A DNA stretch of 64,000 nt, from contig NZ_NRGS01000022.1 in assembly GCF_002332425.1 (NCBI RefSeq), positions 210,187 to 274,186 on the forward strand, read 5' to 3'. Each line of letters opens with the position of its first letter. The stretch's first letter is position 1. The notes below the pieces were generated by a model. It made no database searches. It was not told where the DNA came from and was given only the letters and a program-made list of their open reading frames with translations. Below, in pieces: positions 25,411-33,784 of this stretch. This DNA comes from Brachybacterium alimentarium (lineage in GTDB: Bacteria > Actinomycetota > Actinomycetes > Actinomycetales > Dermabacteraceae). The translations under genes were made by a program, and so were the position numbers.

Positions 25411-26603
25411 CGCGGACGCAGCGCGGCGAGCGCGAGCACCGCCGCCACCACGATCCCCGCCGCGACCACGGCAACGGTCGCCGGCCAGCCGGCGCCCTCG
25501 TACACGTAGCCCACGCTCCAGCCCAGGGCGCTGGCTCCTGCGTAGTAGGAGAGGTTGTACAGGCCCGTCGCCTGGGACCGGGCGCCGTCGGCCCGCGCAC
25601 CGGCCCAGCCGCTCGCGATCGAATGCGCACCGAAGAACCCCGCCGTCATCACCACCAGACCCAGCAGGACCAGCAGGAGCGGGCCGGCGAGGGTGACGAG
25701 CAGGCCCAGCAGCATCACGCCCATCGACGCCAGCAGGACGGCCAACCGGCCGTGTCGCGCCGCGAGCCTGCCGGCGAGCGGGGAGGAGACGGTGCCACCG
25801 AGATAGGCGAGGAACACCAGCCCGATCAGCCCGGCGGGGATCAGGTACGGCGGGGTGCTCAGATGGAAGGCGAGATAGTTGTAGATCGCCACGAACCCGC
25901 CCATCAGCAGGAACGCGCAGGCGTACAGGCCCAGCTGGCCGGGATCGCGCAGCGTCCTGAGCAGCCGCGCCGTACGGGTGTCCCCGTGGCGGGGGTCGAG
26001 CCGTACGAAGCGCCTCTCCGGCGGCGCGGTGAGCACGAAGGTCGTGGCGGCGATCGCCGCCAGGACGGCGACCGCGGTCATCCCCGCCCGCCAGGACAGG
26101 GCGTCGGCGATCGGGGTGGCCACCACCCGCCCCAGCAGGCCGCCCACCGTGGTGCCGGCCACGAACCATCCGGCGGCGATCGTGCGCGCCTGCTCGTCGA
26201 CCTCCTCGGAGAGATAGGCCATCGCGAGCGCCGGCACCCCGCCCAGCGCGACGCCTTCCAGGAAGCGCAGTCCGAGCACCAGCTCGAAGGTCGGCGCCCA
26301 GGCGGAGGCCACTGCGAGCACCGTTGCCGACGTCACGGCGATGACCATCGCGCGCAGCCGCCCGAGCCGGTCCCCGACGAAGGACCACGGGAGCACGGCG
26401 AGCGCGAGCCCTCCGGTCGCGGCGGAGACGGTGAGTGCCGCACGCTCCGCGCCGATGCCGAGATCGGCGGAGATGAGCTGGAGGATCCCCTGGGGCGAAT
26501 AGAGCTGCGCGAACGTGGCGATCCCCGCGCAGACCAGTGCGGCCAGCATCCGCCGGTACGCAGGGGACCCGATCGCGTGGCCCGGTGTGACGTCCCCCGC
26601 CAT
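25404..26603 (-). CDS. MFS transporter, drug or sugar efflux type
   Basis: A 399-residue major-facilitator transporter with about 12 helices. Family marks are the SFVGDRLGRLR loop between helices 2 and 3 and a matching RLAARHGR loop in the second half. The likely role is efflux, judged from similarity in style to YdhP/AraJ-type carriers; the substrate is unknown. ATG 26603 lacks a Shine-Dalgarno sequence, but it overlaps the stop of an upstream nine-codon reading frame (TGATG), so it may be translated by coupling. It is divergent from fmt. Confidence 0.85.
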   Translation of the reverse strand: MAGDVTPGHAIGSPAYRRMLAALVCAGIATFAQLYSPQGILQLISADLGIGAERAALTVSAATGGLALAVLPWSFVGDRLGRLRAMVIAVTSATVLAVASAWAPTFELVLGLRFLEGVALGGVPALAMAYLSEEVDEQARTIAAGWFVAGTTVGGLLGRVVATPIADALSWRAGMTAVAVLAAIAATTFVLTAPPERRFVRLDPRHGDTRTARLLRTLRDPGQLGLYACAFLLMGGFVAIYNYLAFHLSTPPYLIPAGLIGLVFLAYLGGTVSSPLAGRLAARHGRLAVLLASMGVMLLGLLVTLAGPLLLVLLGLVVMTAGFFGAHSIASGWAGARADGARSQATGLYNLSYYAGASALGWSVGYVYEGAGWPATVAVVAAGIVVAAVLALAALRPRQ

Positions 26604-26632
26604 CAGAGCACGAGGGGGCGACGACGGGGCAT
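26603..26632 (-). CDS. Possible leaderless nine-codon leader peptide of the MFS gene
   Basis: ATG 26632 lies exactly six bases after a TAGAGT box (26639-26644 on the minus strand), so it would be the first codon of a leaderless mRNA. The frame reads MPRRRPLVL and stops in TGATG, where the A of TGA is the A of the MFS ATG. The arrangement suggests that ribosomes load on the leader and re-initiate on the transporter gene. The three Arg codons in a row could make it attenuation-sensitive; that is inference. Confidence 0.4.
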   Translation of the reverse strand: MPRRRPLVL

Positions 26633-26638
26633 GGCACC

Positions 26639-26644
26639 ACTCTA
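26639..26644 (-). promoter_or_regulatory. -10 box for the MFS gene
   Basis: TAGAGT on the minus strand, six bases from the leader-peptide ATG at 26632 and 35 bases from the transporter ATG. Confidence 0.5.
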
Positions 26645-26662
26645 GGCATCCGGGCCTCCCCG

Positions 26663-26668
26663 TAGACT
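26663..26668 (+). promoter_or_regulatory. -10 box for fmt
   Basis: TAGACT, ten bases before ATG 26679; the mRNA would be nearly leaderless. Confidence 0.45.
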
Positions 26669-26678
26669 CGTGCCCATC

Positions 26679-27650
26679 ATGCGACTGCTCTTCGCCGGCA
26701 CCCCAGAGGCTGCCCTCCCGTCCCTGCGCACCCTGCTCGACTCGCACCACGAGATCGTCGGGGTGCTCACCCGCGCCGATGCCCCCTCGGGGCGCGGCCG
26801 CAAGCTCACGCCCAGCCCGGTCAAGGCCCTCGCCCTGGACGCCGGCCTTCCCGTCCTGACCCCCGCCACGCTGCGCGACGAGGCCGTCCAGCAGCAGCTC
26901 CGCGAGCTCGCTCCGGATGCGGCCCCGGTGGTGGCCTACGGCAACCTCGTGCCCCGGGCGGCGCTGGACATCCCCGCCCACGGCTGGGTGAACCTGCACT
27001 TCTCGCTGCTGCCGGCGTGGCGCGGCGCCGCCCCGGCGCAGCGCGCCGTGCTCGCGGGCCAGCGGGAGACCGGCATGAGCGTGTTCCGCCTGGAGAAGGG
27101 ATTGGACACGGGGGATCTCCTCACGACGGCTCCCACCACGATCGGCGAGTTCGAGACCTCCGGTGAGCTGCTGGACCGCATGGCGGAGGAGGGCGCGTCC
27201 GTGCTGCTGCGGGCGCTGGACGCCCTCGAGGCCGGCACCGCCACGTTCACCGCGCAGGACGACACCCGGGCCACCCACGCCGCGAAGCTCTCGACCGCAG
27301 AGGCGGAGATCGATTGGGCCCTTCCGGCCGATCAGGTCAGCGCGCACATCCGCGGGATGAGTCCGCACCCCGGTGCCTGGACGCTGCTGGACGGTGCCCG
27401 TGCCAAGATCCTCGGCATCGAGGCAGCTCCCGAGCACGTCGGCCTCGCCCCCGGGAGGATCGCGGCCACGAAGCGTCACGTCCTCGTGGGCACCGGCACC
27501 GACCCCCTGGCGATCTCGACGATCGCTGCGGCGGGCAAGCGGCCGATGCGCGCCGCGGACTGGGCCCGTGGTGCCGGGCTGGCCGAGGACGCCGCCTTCA
27601 CCCAGCAGCCGAAGGACCAGAAGGACCAGAAGGACGGAGTACAGGCATGA
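26679..27650 (+). CDS. fmt: Methionyl-tRNA formyltransferase
   Basis: Formylates initiator Met-tRNA using 10-formyl-tetrahydrofolate. The 323-residue protein starts MRLLFAGTPEAALPSL. It has the active-site segment NLHFSLLPAWRGAAPAQRAV with the Asp in ETGMSVFRLEKGLDTGDLL, and the C-terminal tRNA-binding domain (QVSAHIRGMSPHPGAWTLL). A short 9-bp repeat near the end (27611-27637) encodes KDQKDQKD. ATG 26679 is preferred to GTG 26670. The stop overlaps the rsmB start (ATGA at 27647). Confidence 0.95.
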   Translation: MRLLFAGTPEAALPSLRTLLDSHHEIVGVLTRADAPSGRGRKLTPSPVKALALDAGLPVLTPATLRDEAVQQQLRELAPDAAPVVAYGNLVPRAALDIPAHGWVNLHFSLLPAWRGAAPAQRAVLAGQRETGMSVFRLEKGLDTGDLLTTAPTTIGEFETSGELLDRMAEEGASVLLRALDALEAGTATFTAQDDTRATHAAKLSTAEAEIDWALPADQVSAHIRGMSPHPGAWTLLDGARAKILGIEAAPEHVGLAPGRIAATKRHVLVGTGTDPLAISTIAAAGKRPMRAADWARGAGLAEDAAFTQQPKDQKDQKDGVQA

Positions 27651-29236
27651 GTGAGCAGCGACGCGGCGGGGAGCACCGGGACGACCGGCGCGGGAACCGG
27701 CCCCAGGGCGGTCGCGACGGCAAGGGCCGGGAGCGCTCCGGCTCCCGCGGCGAGGGCGGGCCGCGACGCGGCTGGTCCTCCTCGAGGCCGTCGGAGCGCG
27801 GCCGTCGCTCGACGCCCTCGCGCCAGGTCGCCTTCGAGGGCCTGCGCCTGATCCGCGAGGACGACGCCTACGCGAACCTCGTGCTGCCGCGCCTGCTGCG
27901 CTCCCACCGGGTCTCCGGCCGCGACGCCGCCTTCACCACCGAGCTCTTCTACGGCTCGTTGCGGGCCCAGGGCCGCCTGGACGCGATCCTCGCCGCGTGC
28001 GTGGACCGTCCCCTCGAGAAGGTCGACCCCGCTCTCGTGGACGTGCTGCGCCTGGGTGCCTACCAGCTTCTGGACATGACGGTCGCGCCCCACGCCGCCA
28101 CCTCCGAGACCGTGGCCCTGGCTCGCTCCGAGGTCGGCGCCGGTGCGGCGAGCTTCGTCAACGCCGTCCTGCGCCGGGTGGGGGAGAGGACCCTCGAGGA
28201 GTGGATCGACGAGGTCGCTCCGGAGCGCGCGAAGGATCCCACCGGCCATCTCGCCGTCGTGCATTCCCATCCCCGCTGGGTGGTGCGCGCCCTCACCGAC
28301 GCACTGGCGGGCCACGGCCGCTCCCGCGACGAGATCGACGAGCTGCTGGCCGCCCAGAACGCCGCGCCCGCGGTCTCGCTGGTGATGCGCCCCGGGCTCA
28401 CCGATCTCGACGAGCTGATCGACCACGGCGCGAGCGCAGGCCGGCTCAGCGTCTTCGCGGCGTCCTGGCCCTCCGGCGATCCCGGCGGCATGGACGCGGT
28501 CAAGGAGGGCCGGGTCGCCGTGCAGGACGAGGGCAGCCAGCTCGCCGCCCTCGCACTCGCCCTGGGCGCGGACGATCTGGTCCGTGCCGACGACGCCCAT
28601 TGGCTCGACCTGTGCGCCGGCCCGGGCGGGAAGGCCGCTCTGCTGGGCGGGCTCACCGTCGGCCATGACGCCGACCTGCTCGCGGTCGAGCTGCAGCCCC
28701 ACCGCACCGAGCTCGTCGAGCGCGCGGTCGCGACGCTCCAGGAGGCCGGCTGCGAGATCAGCACCCGTACGGCCGACGGCACCACCCTCGGTGCCGAGCT
28801 GCCCGGTCGCTTCTCGCGCGTGCTCGCCGACGTGCCCTGTTCCGGACTCGGTGCCCTGCGCCGTCGTCCCGAGGCCCGCTGGCGCCGCACCCCGGCGGAC
28901 GTCGGCCAGCTGAGCACCCTGCAGCGCACCCTGCTGGCCTCCGCTCTGGACGCTGCGGCGCCCGGCGGCGTGGTCGCCTACGTGACCTGCTCGCCGCACC
29001 TCGCCGAGACGCGCCTGGTGGTCGCCGACGTGCTCAAGGGACGCGAGGACGTCGAGGAGCTCGACGCTCGTGACGCCGTGCGCGCCGGTGTGCTGCCCGC
29101 GCATCGGACCGACATCGAGCTGGGCGAGGGCCCTGCCGTGCAGCTGTGGCCGCACGTGCACGGCACCGACGCCATGTACATCTGCCTGCTGCGCAAGCAG
29201 TCAGCCCCCGCCGTGGAAGGAACCCCGACATCATGA
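27647..29236 (+). CDS. rsmB: 16S rRNA (cytosine(967)-C5)-methyltransferase RsmB
   Basis: SAM-dependent m5C methyltransferase (Sun/RsmB). The 529-residue protein begins with a 55-residue Arg/Gly-rich disordered tail and then the NusB-like RNA-binding domain ([20 protein letters not shown]). The catalytic domain has [35 protein letters not shown] (nucleophile-assisting PC) and [11 protein letters not shown] (second catalytic Cys). Coupled by ATGA overlaps to fmt upstream and rpe downstream, a common actinobacterial set. Confidence 0.93.
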   Translation: MSEQRRGGEHRDDRRGNRPQGGRDGKGRERSGSRGEGGPRRGWSSSRPSERGRRSTPSRQVAFEGLRLIREDDAYANLVLPRLLRSHRVSGRDAAFTTELFYGSLRAQGRLDAILAACVDRPLEKVDPALVDVLRLGAYQLLDMTVAPHAATSETVALARSEVGAGAASFVNAVLRRVGERTLEEWIDEVAPERAKDPTGHLAVVHSHPRWVVRALTDALAGHGRSRDEIDELLAAQNAAPAVSLVMRPGLTDLDELIDHGASAGRLSVFAASWPSGDPGGMDAVKEGRVAVQDEGSQLAALALALGADDLVRADDAHWLDLCAGPGGKAALLGGLTVGHDADLLAVELQPHRTELVERAVATLQEAGCEISTRTADGTTLGAELPGRFSRVLADVPCSGLGALRRRPEARWRRTPADVGQLSTLQRTLLASALDAAAPGGVVAYVTCSPHLAETRLVVADVLKGREDVEELDARDAVRAGVLPAHRTDIELGEGPAVQLWPHVHGTDAMYICLLRKQSAPAVEGTPTS

Positions 29237-29919
29237 ATGCCGCCTACTCGACCGATGGCCAGTACATCCATCCCAGCATCCTCAACGCCGACTTCATGAG
29301 CATCGGCACGGAGCTGGACAAGATCTCCACCGCCGACAGCGTCCACGTCGACGTGATGGACAACCACTTCGTGCCCAACCTGACGTTCGGCCCGAGCATG
29401 GTCGAGCAGATCGTCGAGCGCAGCCCGATCCCGATCGATGCCCATCTGATGATCGAGGACGCCGACCGCGAGGCCCCCCAGTACGCCGAGGCCGGTGCCT
29501 CCTCGGTCACGTTCCATCTCGAGGCCGCGAGCGCTCCGATCAAGCTCGCCCGGGATCTGCGCCGCAAGAACACCGAGGTGGGGGTGGCACTGCGGCCCGC
29601 CACCCCGATCGAGCCGCTGCTCGACGTCATCGGCGAGTTCGACATGCTGCTGATCATGACCGTCGAGCCCGGCTTCGGCGGGCAGAGCTTCCTGGACACC
29701 ATGCTCCCCAAGATCCGCCGCGCCCGTCGGGCCATCAGCGAGGCCAACCTCGAGGTGTCGATCCAGGTCGACGGCGGCGTGAGCCGCGAGACCATCGAAC
29801 GCTGCGCGGAGGCGGGGGCGAACGTGTTCGTGGCCGGTTCCGCGATCTACCGCGCCCAGGACGCCGCCGACGAGATCTCCGCTCTGCGCGAACTGGCCGG
29901 GCGCCACACGGCCCACTGA
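29233..29919 (+). CDS. rpe: Ribulose-phosphate 3-epimerase
   Basis: Interconverts ribulose-5-phosphate and xylulose-5-phosphate in the pentose phosphate pathway. The 228-residue TIM barrel shows [10 protein letters not shown], the metal-site [30 protein letters not shown] and [11 protein letters not shown], with the phosphate loop in FVAGSAIY. The start overlaps the rsmB stop (ATGA). Ribulose-5-phosphate is also a riboflavin precursor, and the next locus downstream is riboflavin-regulated, though with a separate promoter. Confidence 0.95.
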   Translation: MNAAYSTDGQYIHPSILNADFMSIGTELDKISTADSVHVDVMDNHFVPNLTFGPSMVEQIVERSPIPIDAHLMIEDADREAPQYAEAGASSVTFHLEAASAPIKLARDLRRKNTEVGVALRPATPIEPLLDVIGEFDMLLIMTVEPGFGGQSFLDTMLPKIRRARRAISEANLEVSIQVDGGVSRETIERCAEAGANVFVAGSAIYRAQDAADEISALRELAGRHTAH

Positions 29920-29941
29920 CCCGGGCGGGCGGCGACGGCGC

Positions 29942-29947
29942 TATCCT
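29942..29947 (+). promoter_or_regulatory. -10 box for the riboswitch-ribM transcript
   Basis: TATCCT, 21 bases before the first base of the riboswitch P1 stem. No convincing -35 is seen. Confidence 0.45.
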
Positions 29948-29967
29948 GGGGCGGTCACATCAGTGAC

Positions 29968-30079
29968 GTGCTCCGGGGTCGGTGAAATTCCGAGCCGGCG
30001 GTGACAGTCCGCGACCCGCTTCGGCGGTGGAGCCGGTGGAACTCCGGCACCGACAGTACAGCCTGGATGAGAGGCGCAC
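29968..30079 (+). ncRNA. FMN riboswitch (RFN element)
   Basis: Binds FMN in the nascent mRNA and shuts off the downstream gene. All conserved blocks are present in order: GGGGTCGGTGAAATTCCGA, CCGGCGGTGACAGTCCGCGA, GAGCCGGTGGAACTCCGGCA, CCGACAGTACAGCCTGGATG and AGAGG. The P1 stem is GTGCTCC (29968-29974) with GGCGCAC (30073-30079), one mismatch. The 96-base stretch to the ribM start contains an AGGGCGCCCT palindrome and a C-rich tract facing the GAAAGGA ribosome-binding site. Control by ribosome-site masking is therefore plausible, but the expression platform is not proven. Confidence 0.96.
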
Positions 30080-30175
30080 ATCCTGCATGCCCAGGGCGCC
30101 CTCGGCGTTTCCCCGAAACCATGCCGGAACCCTTTTCCCCCCGGAGCCACTGCATCCGACGGCGAAAGGACCGAC

Positions 30176-30898
30176 ATGGAACTCCTGCAGTGGCTCTTCG
30201 ACGCGCGCATCGATTTCGCGGGCGGCCAGTTCATCCTCCTGCGCGAGGTGCTCGGAAACGTCTTCGGGCTCCTCAGCGCCCTGGGCGGCATGCGTCGCAA
30301 GGTGTGGGCCTGGCCGATCGGCATCGTCGGCAACGTGCTGCTGTTCACGGTGTTCATGGGGACCGTCTTCGGCAATCCCGGCTCCGTGGACCTGCTCGGC
30401 CAGGCCGGACGCCAGATCATGTTCATCCTCACCAGCATCTACGGCTGGGTGCGCTGGCGTCAGGCTCAGCACGAGGGCGGCACCGCGGTCGAGCCCCGCT
30501 GGGCCTCCGGGGGAACCAGGGTGCTGCTGCTGGTCGCCCTCGTCGGCGGCACCGCAGCGCTCACCCCGCTCTTCCGCGCCCTCGGCTCGTACGAGCCCGT
30601 ATGGGCCGACGCCTGGATCTTCATGGGCAGCCTCCTGGCCACCTTCGGCATGGCCAAGGGATGGGTCGAGTTCTGGCTGATCTGGGTGGCCGTCGACCTC
30701 GTGGGCGTGCCTCTCCTGGTCAGTGCCGGCTACTACGCGAGCGCCTTCATGTACGTCTTCTACGGCGCGTTCACGCTGATCGGCTTCTTCGTGTGGTGGC
30801 GCGTGCGCAGCCGTCAGGACCGCAGCGAGCACGGCGAGCAGGGCGAACGGGTCTCCGTGGAGACCGCACACCTGGACCCCACCGTGCGCCGGGAGTGA
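30176..30898 (+). CDS. ribM: PnuC-like riboflavin transporter RibM
   Basis: A 240-residue membrane protein of the PnuC family with about seven hydrophobic helices (for example [20 protein letters not shown]). The family is best known for nicotinamide riboside uptake. Position directly behind an FMN riboswitch identifies the RibM (PnuX) branch, which imports riboflavin in actinobacteria. The W-rich motif segment around [20 protein letters not shown] is typical. The ATG is preceded by GAAAGGA at optimal spacing. The C-terminal 30 residues are charged and cytoplasmic. Confidence 0.87.
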   Translation: MELLQWLFDARIDFAGGQFILLREVLGNVFGLLSALGGMRRKVWAWPIGIVGNVLLFTVFMGTVFGNPGSVDLLGQAGRQIMFILTSIYGWVRWRQAQHEGGTAVEPRWASGGTRVLLLVALVGGTAALTPLFRALGSYEPVWADAWIFMGSLLATFGMAKGWVEFWLIWVAVDLVGVPLLVSAGYYASAFMYVFYGAFTLIGFFVWWRVRSRQDRSEHGEQGERVSVETAHLDPTVRRE

Positions 30899-30947
30899 TC
30901 CGGCGCCCGGTGGATGGTCCGACGCGCGCTCTGCTCACCGGGACGCG

Positions 30948-30953
30948 TACCCT
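30948..30953 (+). promoter_or_regulatory. -10 box for leaderless hisE
   Basis: TACCCT then six bases then GTG 30960; no Shine-Dalgarno sequence is visible. Confidence 0.5.
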
Positions 30954-30959
30954 GGTGGC

Positions 30960-31223
30960 GTGAAGGATTTCGAAGCATTGTTCGCTGAGCTGACCGAGAA
31001 GGCCCGTACCCGCCCCGAGGGCTCCGGCACCGTCCGAGAGCTCGATGCAGGGGTGCATCAGATCGGCAAGAAGATCGTGGAGGAGGCGGCCGAGGTCTGG
31101 ATGGCCTGCGAGCACGAGAGCCATGAGGACGCCGCCATGGAGATCAGCCAGCTCCTCTATCACCTGCAGGTGATGATGGTCGCCAAGGGCATCAGCCTCG
31201 ACGACGTCTACCGCCAGCTCTGA
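30960..31223 (+). CDS. hisE: Phosphoribosyl-ATP pyrophosphatase
   Basis: Second step of histidine synthesis: hydrolyses PR-ATP to PR-AMP. The all-alpha NTP-pyrophosphohydrolase fold is seen in 87 residues, with the metal-binding helix [18 protein letters not shown] and the [19 protein letters not shown] helix. GTG 30960 matches the family N-terminus ([10 protein letters not shown]) and the leaderless promoter. It is followed by hisG after 100 bp, the usual actinobacterial hisEG pair; the remaining his genes are elsewhere. Confidence 0.94.
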   Translation: MKDFEALFAELTEKARTRPEGSGTVRELDAGVHQIGKKIVEEAAEVWMACEHESHEDAAMEISQLLYHLQVMMVAKGISLDDVYRQL

Positions 31224-31323
31224 GCAGCCGCTCGTCCCGCATTCCCTGACAGCTTCACCAGACTTTCCATCCGTCGCCCGCCGACGCCGCTTCATGGGCC
31301 GCCCCCGCGGCCGAGGAGGAACC

Positions 31324-32181
31324 GTGCTGCGCATCGCAGTCCCCAACAAGGGCGCCCTGTCCGAGCCCGCCGTCGATCTGCTGCAGGAGGCGGGCTACCG
31401 CCGCCGCGGCACGACCAAGGACCTGGTGGTCGTCGACCAGGAGAACGACGTCGAGTTCTTCTACCTGCGCCCCCGCGACATCGCCGTCTACGTCGGCTCC
31501 GGCACCGTCGACGTGGGCATCACCGGCCAGGACATGCTGCTGGACTCCCGCACGCCGGCCGAGGAGATCCTCTCCCTGGGGTTCGCCCGCTCGACCTTCC
31601 GCTTCGCCGCGCCGATGGGAACCCGCGAGGACATCACGAGCCTCGAGGGCTCCATCATCGCCACCAGCTACGAGAACCTCGTCGAGGACTACCTCACCGA
31701 GCGCGGCATCGGCGCGTCCGTGGTCCACCTCGACGGCGCGGTCGAGTCCTCGATCCGCCTCGGCGTGGCCGACGTGATCGCCGATGTCGTCGAGACCGGC
31801 ACCACCCTGCGCCAGGCCGGCCTCGAGCCCTTCGGCGAGCCGATCATGACCAGCGAGGCCGTGCTCTTCTCGCGCCCCGGCATGGTGCTCGGGGAGGCCG
31901 GTGCGCACTCTCTCGAGGTGCTCGAGCGGCGGCTCCGGGGCGTTCTGGTGGCCCGCGAGTACGTGATGCTCGACTACGACATCCCCACTGCTCTGCTGGA
32001 GACGGCCGTCCAGGTGACGCCCGGGCTGCAGTCGCCGACGGTCTCGCCGCTGCACGGCGGCGAGTGGTCTGCCGTGCGGGCGATGGTGGATCGTCGCGCC
32101 GCACACCGGATGATGGACGATCTCTACGACGCCGGCGCCCGCGCCATCCTGGTCACCGCGATTCAGGCCTGTCGCATCTGA
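31324..32181 (+). CDS. hisG: ATP phosphoribosyltransferase (long form)
   Basis: First and feedback-controlled step of histidine synthesis, joining ATP and PRPP. The 285-residue length is the long form with a C-terminal ACT-like regulatory domain that binds histidine. Visible are [30 protein letters not shown] and the PRPP-site [22 protein letters not shown] 31324 has GAGGAGG five bases upstream and is preferred to an in-frame GTG-less extension from 31294. Confidence 0.95.
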   Translation: MLRIAVPNKGALSEPAVDLLQEAGYRRRGTTKDLVVVDQENDVEFFYLRPRDIAVYVGSGTVDVGITGQDMLLDSRTPAEEILSLGFARSTFRFAAPMGTREDITSLEGSIIATSYENLVEDYLTERGIGASVVHLDGAVESSIRLGVADVIADVVETGTTLRQAGLEPFGEPIMTSEAVLFSRPGMVLGEAGAHSLEVLERRLRGVLVAREYVMLDYDIPTALLETAVQVTPGLQSPTVSPLHGGEWSAVRAMVDRRAAHRMMDDLYDAGARAILVTAIQACRI

Positions 32182-32188
32182 GGCCCTG

Positions 32189-32614
32189 ATGACCACGACG
32201 GTGTTCCGCCCGCGAATGGTGCGCGTCTTCGCGTACCTGACCGCCATCGTGGTGCTCGCCGGGATGATCGCCGGGGCCGTCGTGATGCCGGGGTTCCTGC
32301 TCATCGGCCGCATCGGGCTGATCACGGTGGGCGTGCTCATCGCCCTGTTCTGCCACCTCGAGGCCTCCGTGCGCCTGGTGGCGCGGGAGTCCGAGCTCGA
32401 GGTGAGGAACGTCTTCCGCACCCGTACCGTGGAATGGCCGGAGATCCTGGGCATCAGCTTCCCGATGGGGGACCCCTGGGCGCATCTCGACCTCGCCGAC
32501 GGATCGACCCTGGCCATCAACGCCATCCAGCGGTACGACGGCAAGCGGGCCATCGCGGACGCGCACCGTCTGCAGGCCCTCGTCCAGGAGCGCGGCGAGG
32601 CCGCCGAGCGCTGA
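32189..32614 (+). CDS. Small membrane protein with a bacterial PH domain
   Basis: A 141-residue protein with two N-terminal membrane helices (about 13-33 and 38-58). A cytoplasmic PH-like domain follows (LVARESELEVRNVFRTRTVE, WAHLDLADGSTLAINAIQR), of the small actinobacterial type usually found after hisG. The function is unknown. ATG 32189 follows the hisG stop by seven bases. Its stop is three bases from the convergent DUF3866 stop, so there is no room for a terminator between them. Confidence 0.75.
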   Translation: MTTTVFRPRMVRVFAYLTAIVVLAGMIAGAVVMPGFLLIGRIGLITVGVLIALFCHLEASVRLVARESELEVRNVFRTRTVEWPEILGISFPMGDPWAHLDLADGSTLAINAIQRYDGKRAIADAHRLQALVQERGEAAER

Positions 32615-32617
32615 GCC

Positions 32618-33727
32618 TCAGAGGGCCGGGAGCAGGCTCGCCCCGCAGCGCCCGGCGAGCGCCGCATACCGGAAGGCCTCCGGATCCTCGGCGAGGGTGC
32701 GACCCATCGTCGACAGCCGCACCGGCACGTCCTCCAGGGCATCGCGCAGACCCTTCGCGTCGACCCCGCAGACCTCGTGCTCGATCCCGCGGGCACGCCC
32801 CTCCTCGACGATCGTCGATTCCACCTGTTCCCGCACTGACGCATGAAAAGCGTTGTAGCGAGGGTCGGTGTAGTCGAGGACGGGCAGCCGCACCGCGGTC
32901 AGCGTCGCCCGGCCGTACGCGGTCGAGGAGTGGTGTGAGAGCCCGCGATGGCGCTCCCGACGATCCGCGCCGGAGACCCGGAGGGCGGCGATCGGTGCGC
33001 CGCCGAGCGCGGCCGCGGCGTGCAGGCACTCCGCGGCCTGCATGCCGGAGAATCCCCACCCCGTCCCGGTGCCGAGGTTCCCGGGACCTTGGATGACGAT
33101 CGCGATGTCCGCCTCGACGACATGCTTGGCACCGAGCAGGGCCGAGTGGACGGTGACCGCCTCGAGATCGCCGCCGAAGGACTGCCCCGCGCTGATCACG
33201 GAGGCGATCAGGCCCGCCTCGCGCAGGCGCGCTGCGGTGCGGGAATAGGCGGCCGGCAGGGCGGCGCCGTCGGTGTGGACATAGGCGATCCGCGCGCTGT
33301 GCCGCTCCGCGCGGATCCCGGCGACGATCGCGGGGAGCGAGGAGTGCAGATCCGCGACCACGACGGGCATCCCGTCCACGTCCCGCGCATCGCGGATGGT
33401 CTCGTAGTGCTCGCCCTCCGGGTCGTCGATCGCGTCGACCATGGTCTGCATCGGGGTGTAGCGGGCCTTGACCATGTGCCCGGTGGTCGCCTCGGGCTGC
33501 GGCGTCACGTCGAGCCGGGCCACCACGAGAGCGTCGCCTCCGGTGCCCAGGTCGCGCCGGAGGGCATTGGTGTTCAGCAGCACCTGCTCGCCCGCGGCCG
33601 GCGTCCCGGTGAGCTCGGGGTAGGCGATCGCGGAGAGCGTCTCGCCCTCGATCTCGACCAGAAGGCGATCGACGCCCCTCCAGGAGGACCTCGTGCCGGT
33701 GACCGTTCCCCGTTCCCAGTGCAGCAT
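32618..33727 (-). CDS. DUF3866 family protein
   Basis: A 369-residue soluble protein of unknown function, widespread in actinobacteria and some Firmicutes. Family features are a small N-terminal beta domain (GTVTGTRSSWRGVDRLLVEI) and conserved LNTNALRRDLGTGG, VVADLHSSLPAIVAG, GPGNLGTGTGWGFSGMQAAE and SHHSSTAYGRATL segments. It begins six bases after a TAGGCT box and has no ribosome-binding site, so it is probably leaderless. Divergent from pafBC with only 57 bases between the starts. Confidence 0.82.
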   Translation of the reverse strand: MLHWERGTVTGTRSSWRGVDRLLVEIEGETLSAIAYPELTGTPAAGEQVLLNTNALRRDLGTGGDALVVARLDVTPQPEATTGHMVKARYTPMQTMVDAIDDPEGEHYETIRDARDVDGMPVVVADLHSSLPAIVAGIRAERHSARIAYVHTDGAALPAAYSRTAARLREAGLIASVISAGQSFGGDLEAVTVHSALLGAKHVVEADIAIVIQGPGNLGTGTGWGFSGMQAAECLHAAAALGGAPIAALRVSGADRRERHRGLSHHSSTAYGRATLTAVRLPVLDYTDPRYNAFHASVREQVESTIVEEGRARGIEHEVCGVDAKGLRDALEDVPVRLSTMGRTLAEDPEAFRYAALAGRCGASLLPAL

Positions 33728-33733
33728 GGCACC

Positions 33734-33739
33734 AGCCTA
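33734..33739 (-). promoter_or_regulatory. -10 box for leaderless DUF3866 gene
   Basis: TAGGCT on the minus strand, exactly six bases from ATG 33727. Confidence 0.5.
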
Positions 33740-33772
33740 GGTGTTCCGGACGCCCCCGGGCGGCACGACGGC

Positions 33773-33778
33773 TACGCT
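33773..33778 (+). promoter_or_regulatory. -10 box for leaderless pafBC
   Basis: TACGCT, exactly six bases from GTG 33785. Its -35 region overlaps the promoter of the divergent DUF3866 gene. Confidence 0.5.
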
Positions 33779-33784
33779 GGCGGG

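Noticed and set aside
22780-26649. A 1,289-codon open frame on the minus strand
   Set aside because: It runs antisense through priA, the DASS gene and the MFS gene, has low-complexity Arg/Gly/His composition and no recognisable domain. Long antisense frames are expected at this GC content.
27611-27637. 9-bp repeat near the fmt end as a regulatory repeat
   Set aside because: It simply codes KDQ units in the disordered C-terminus of Fmt; no sign of function.
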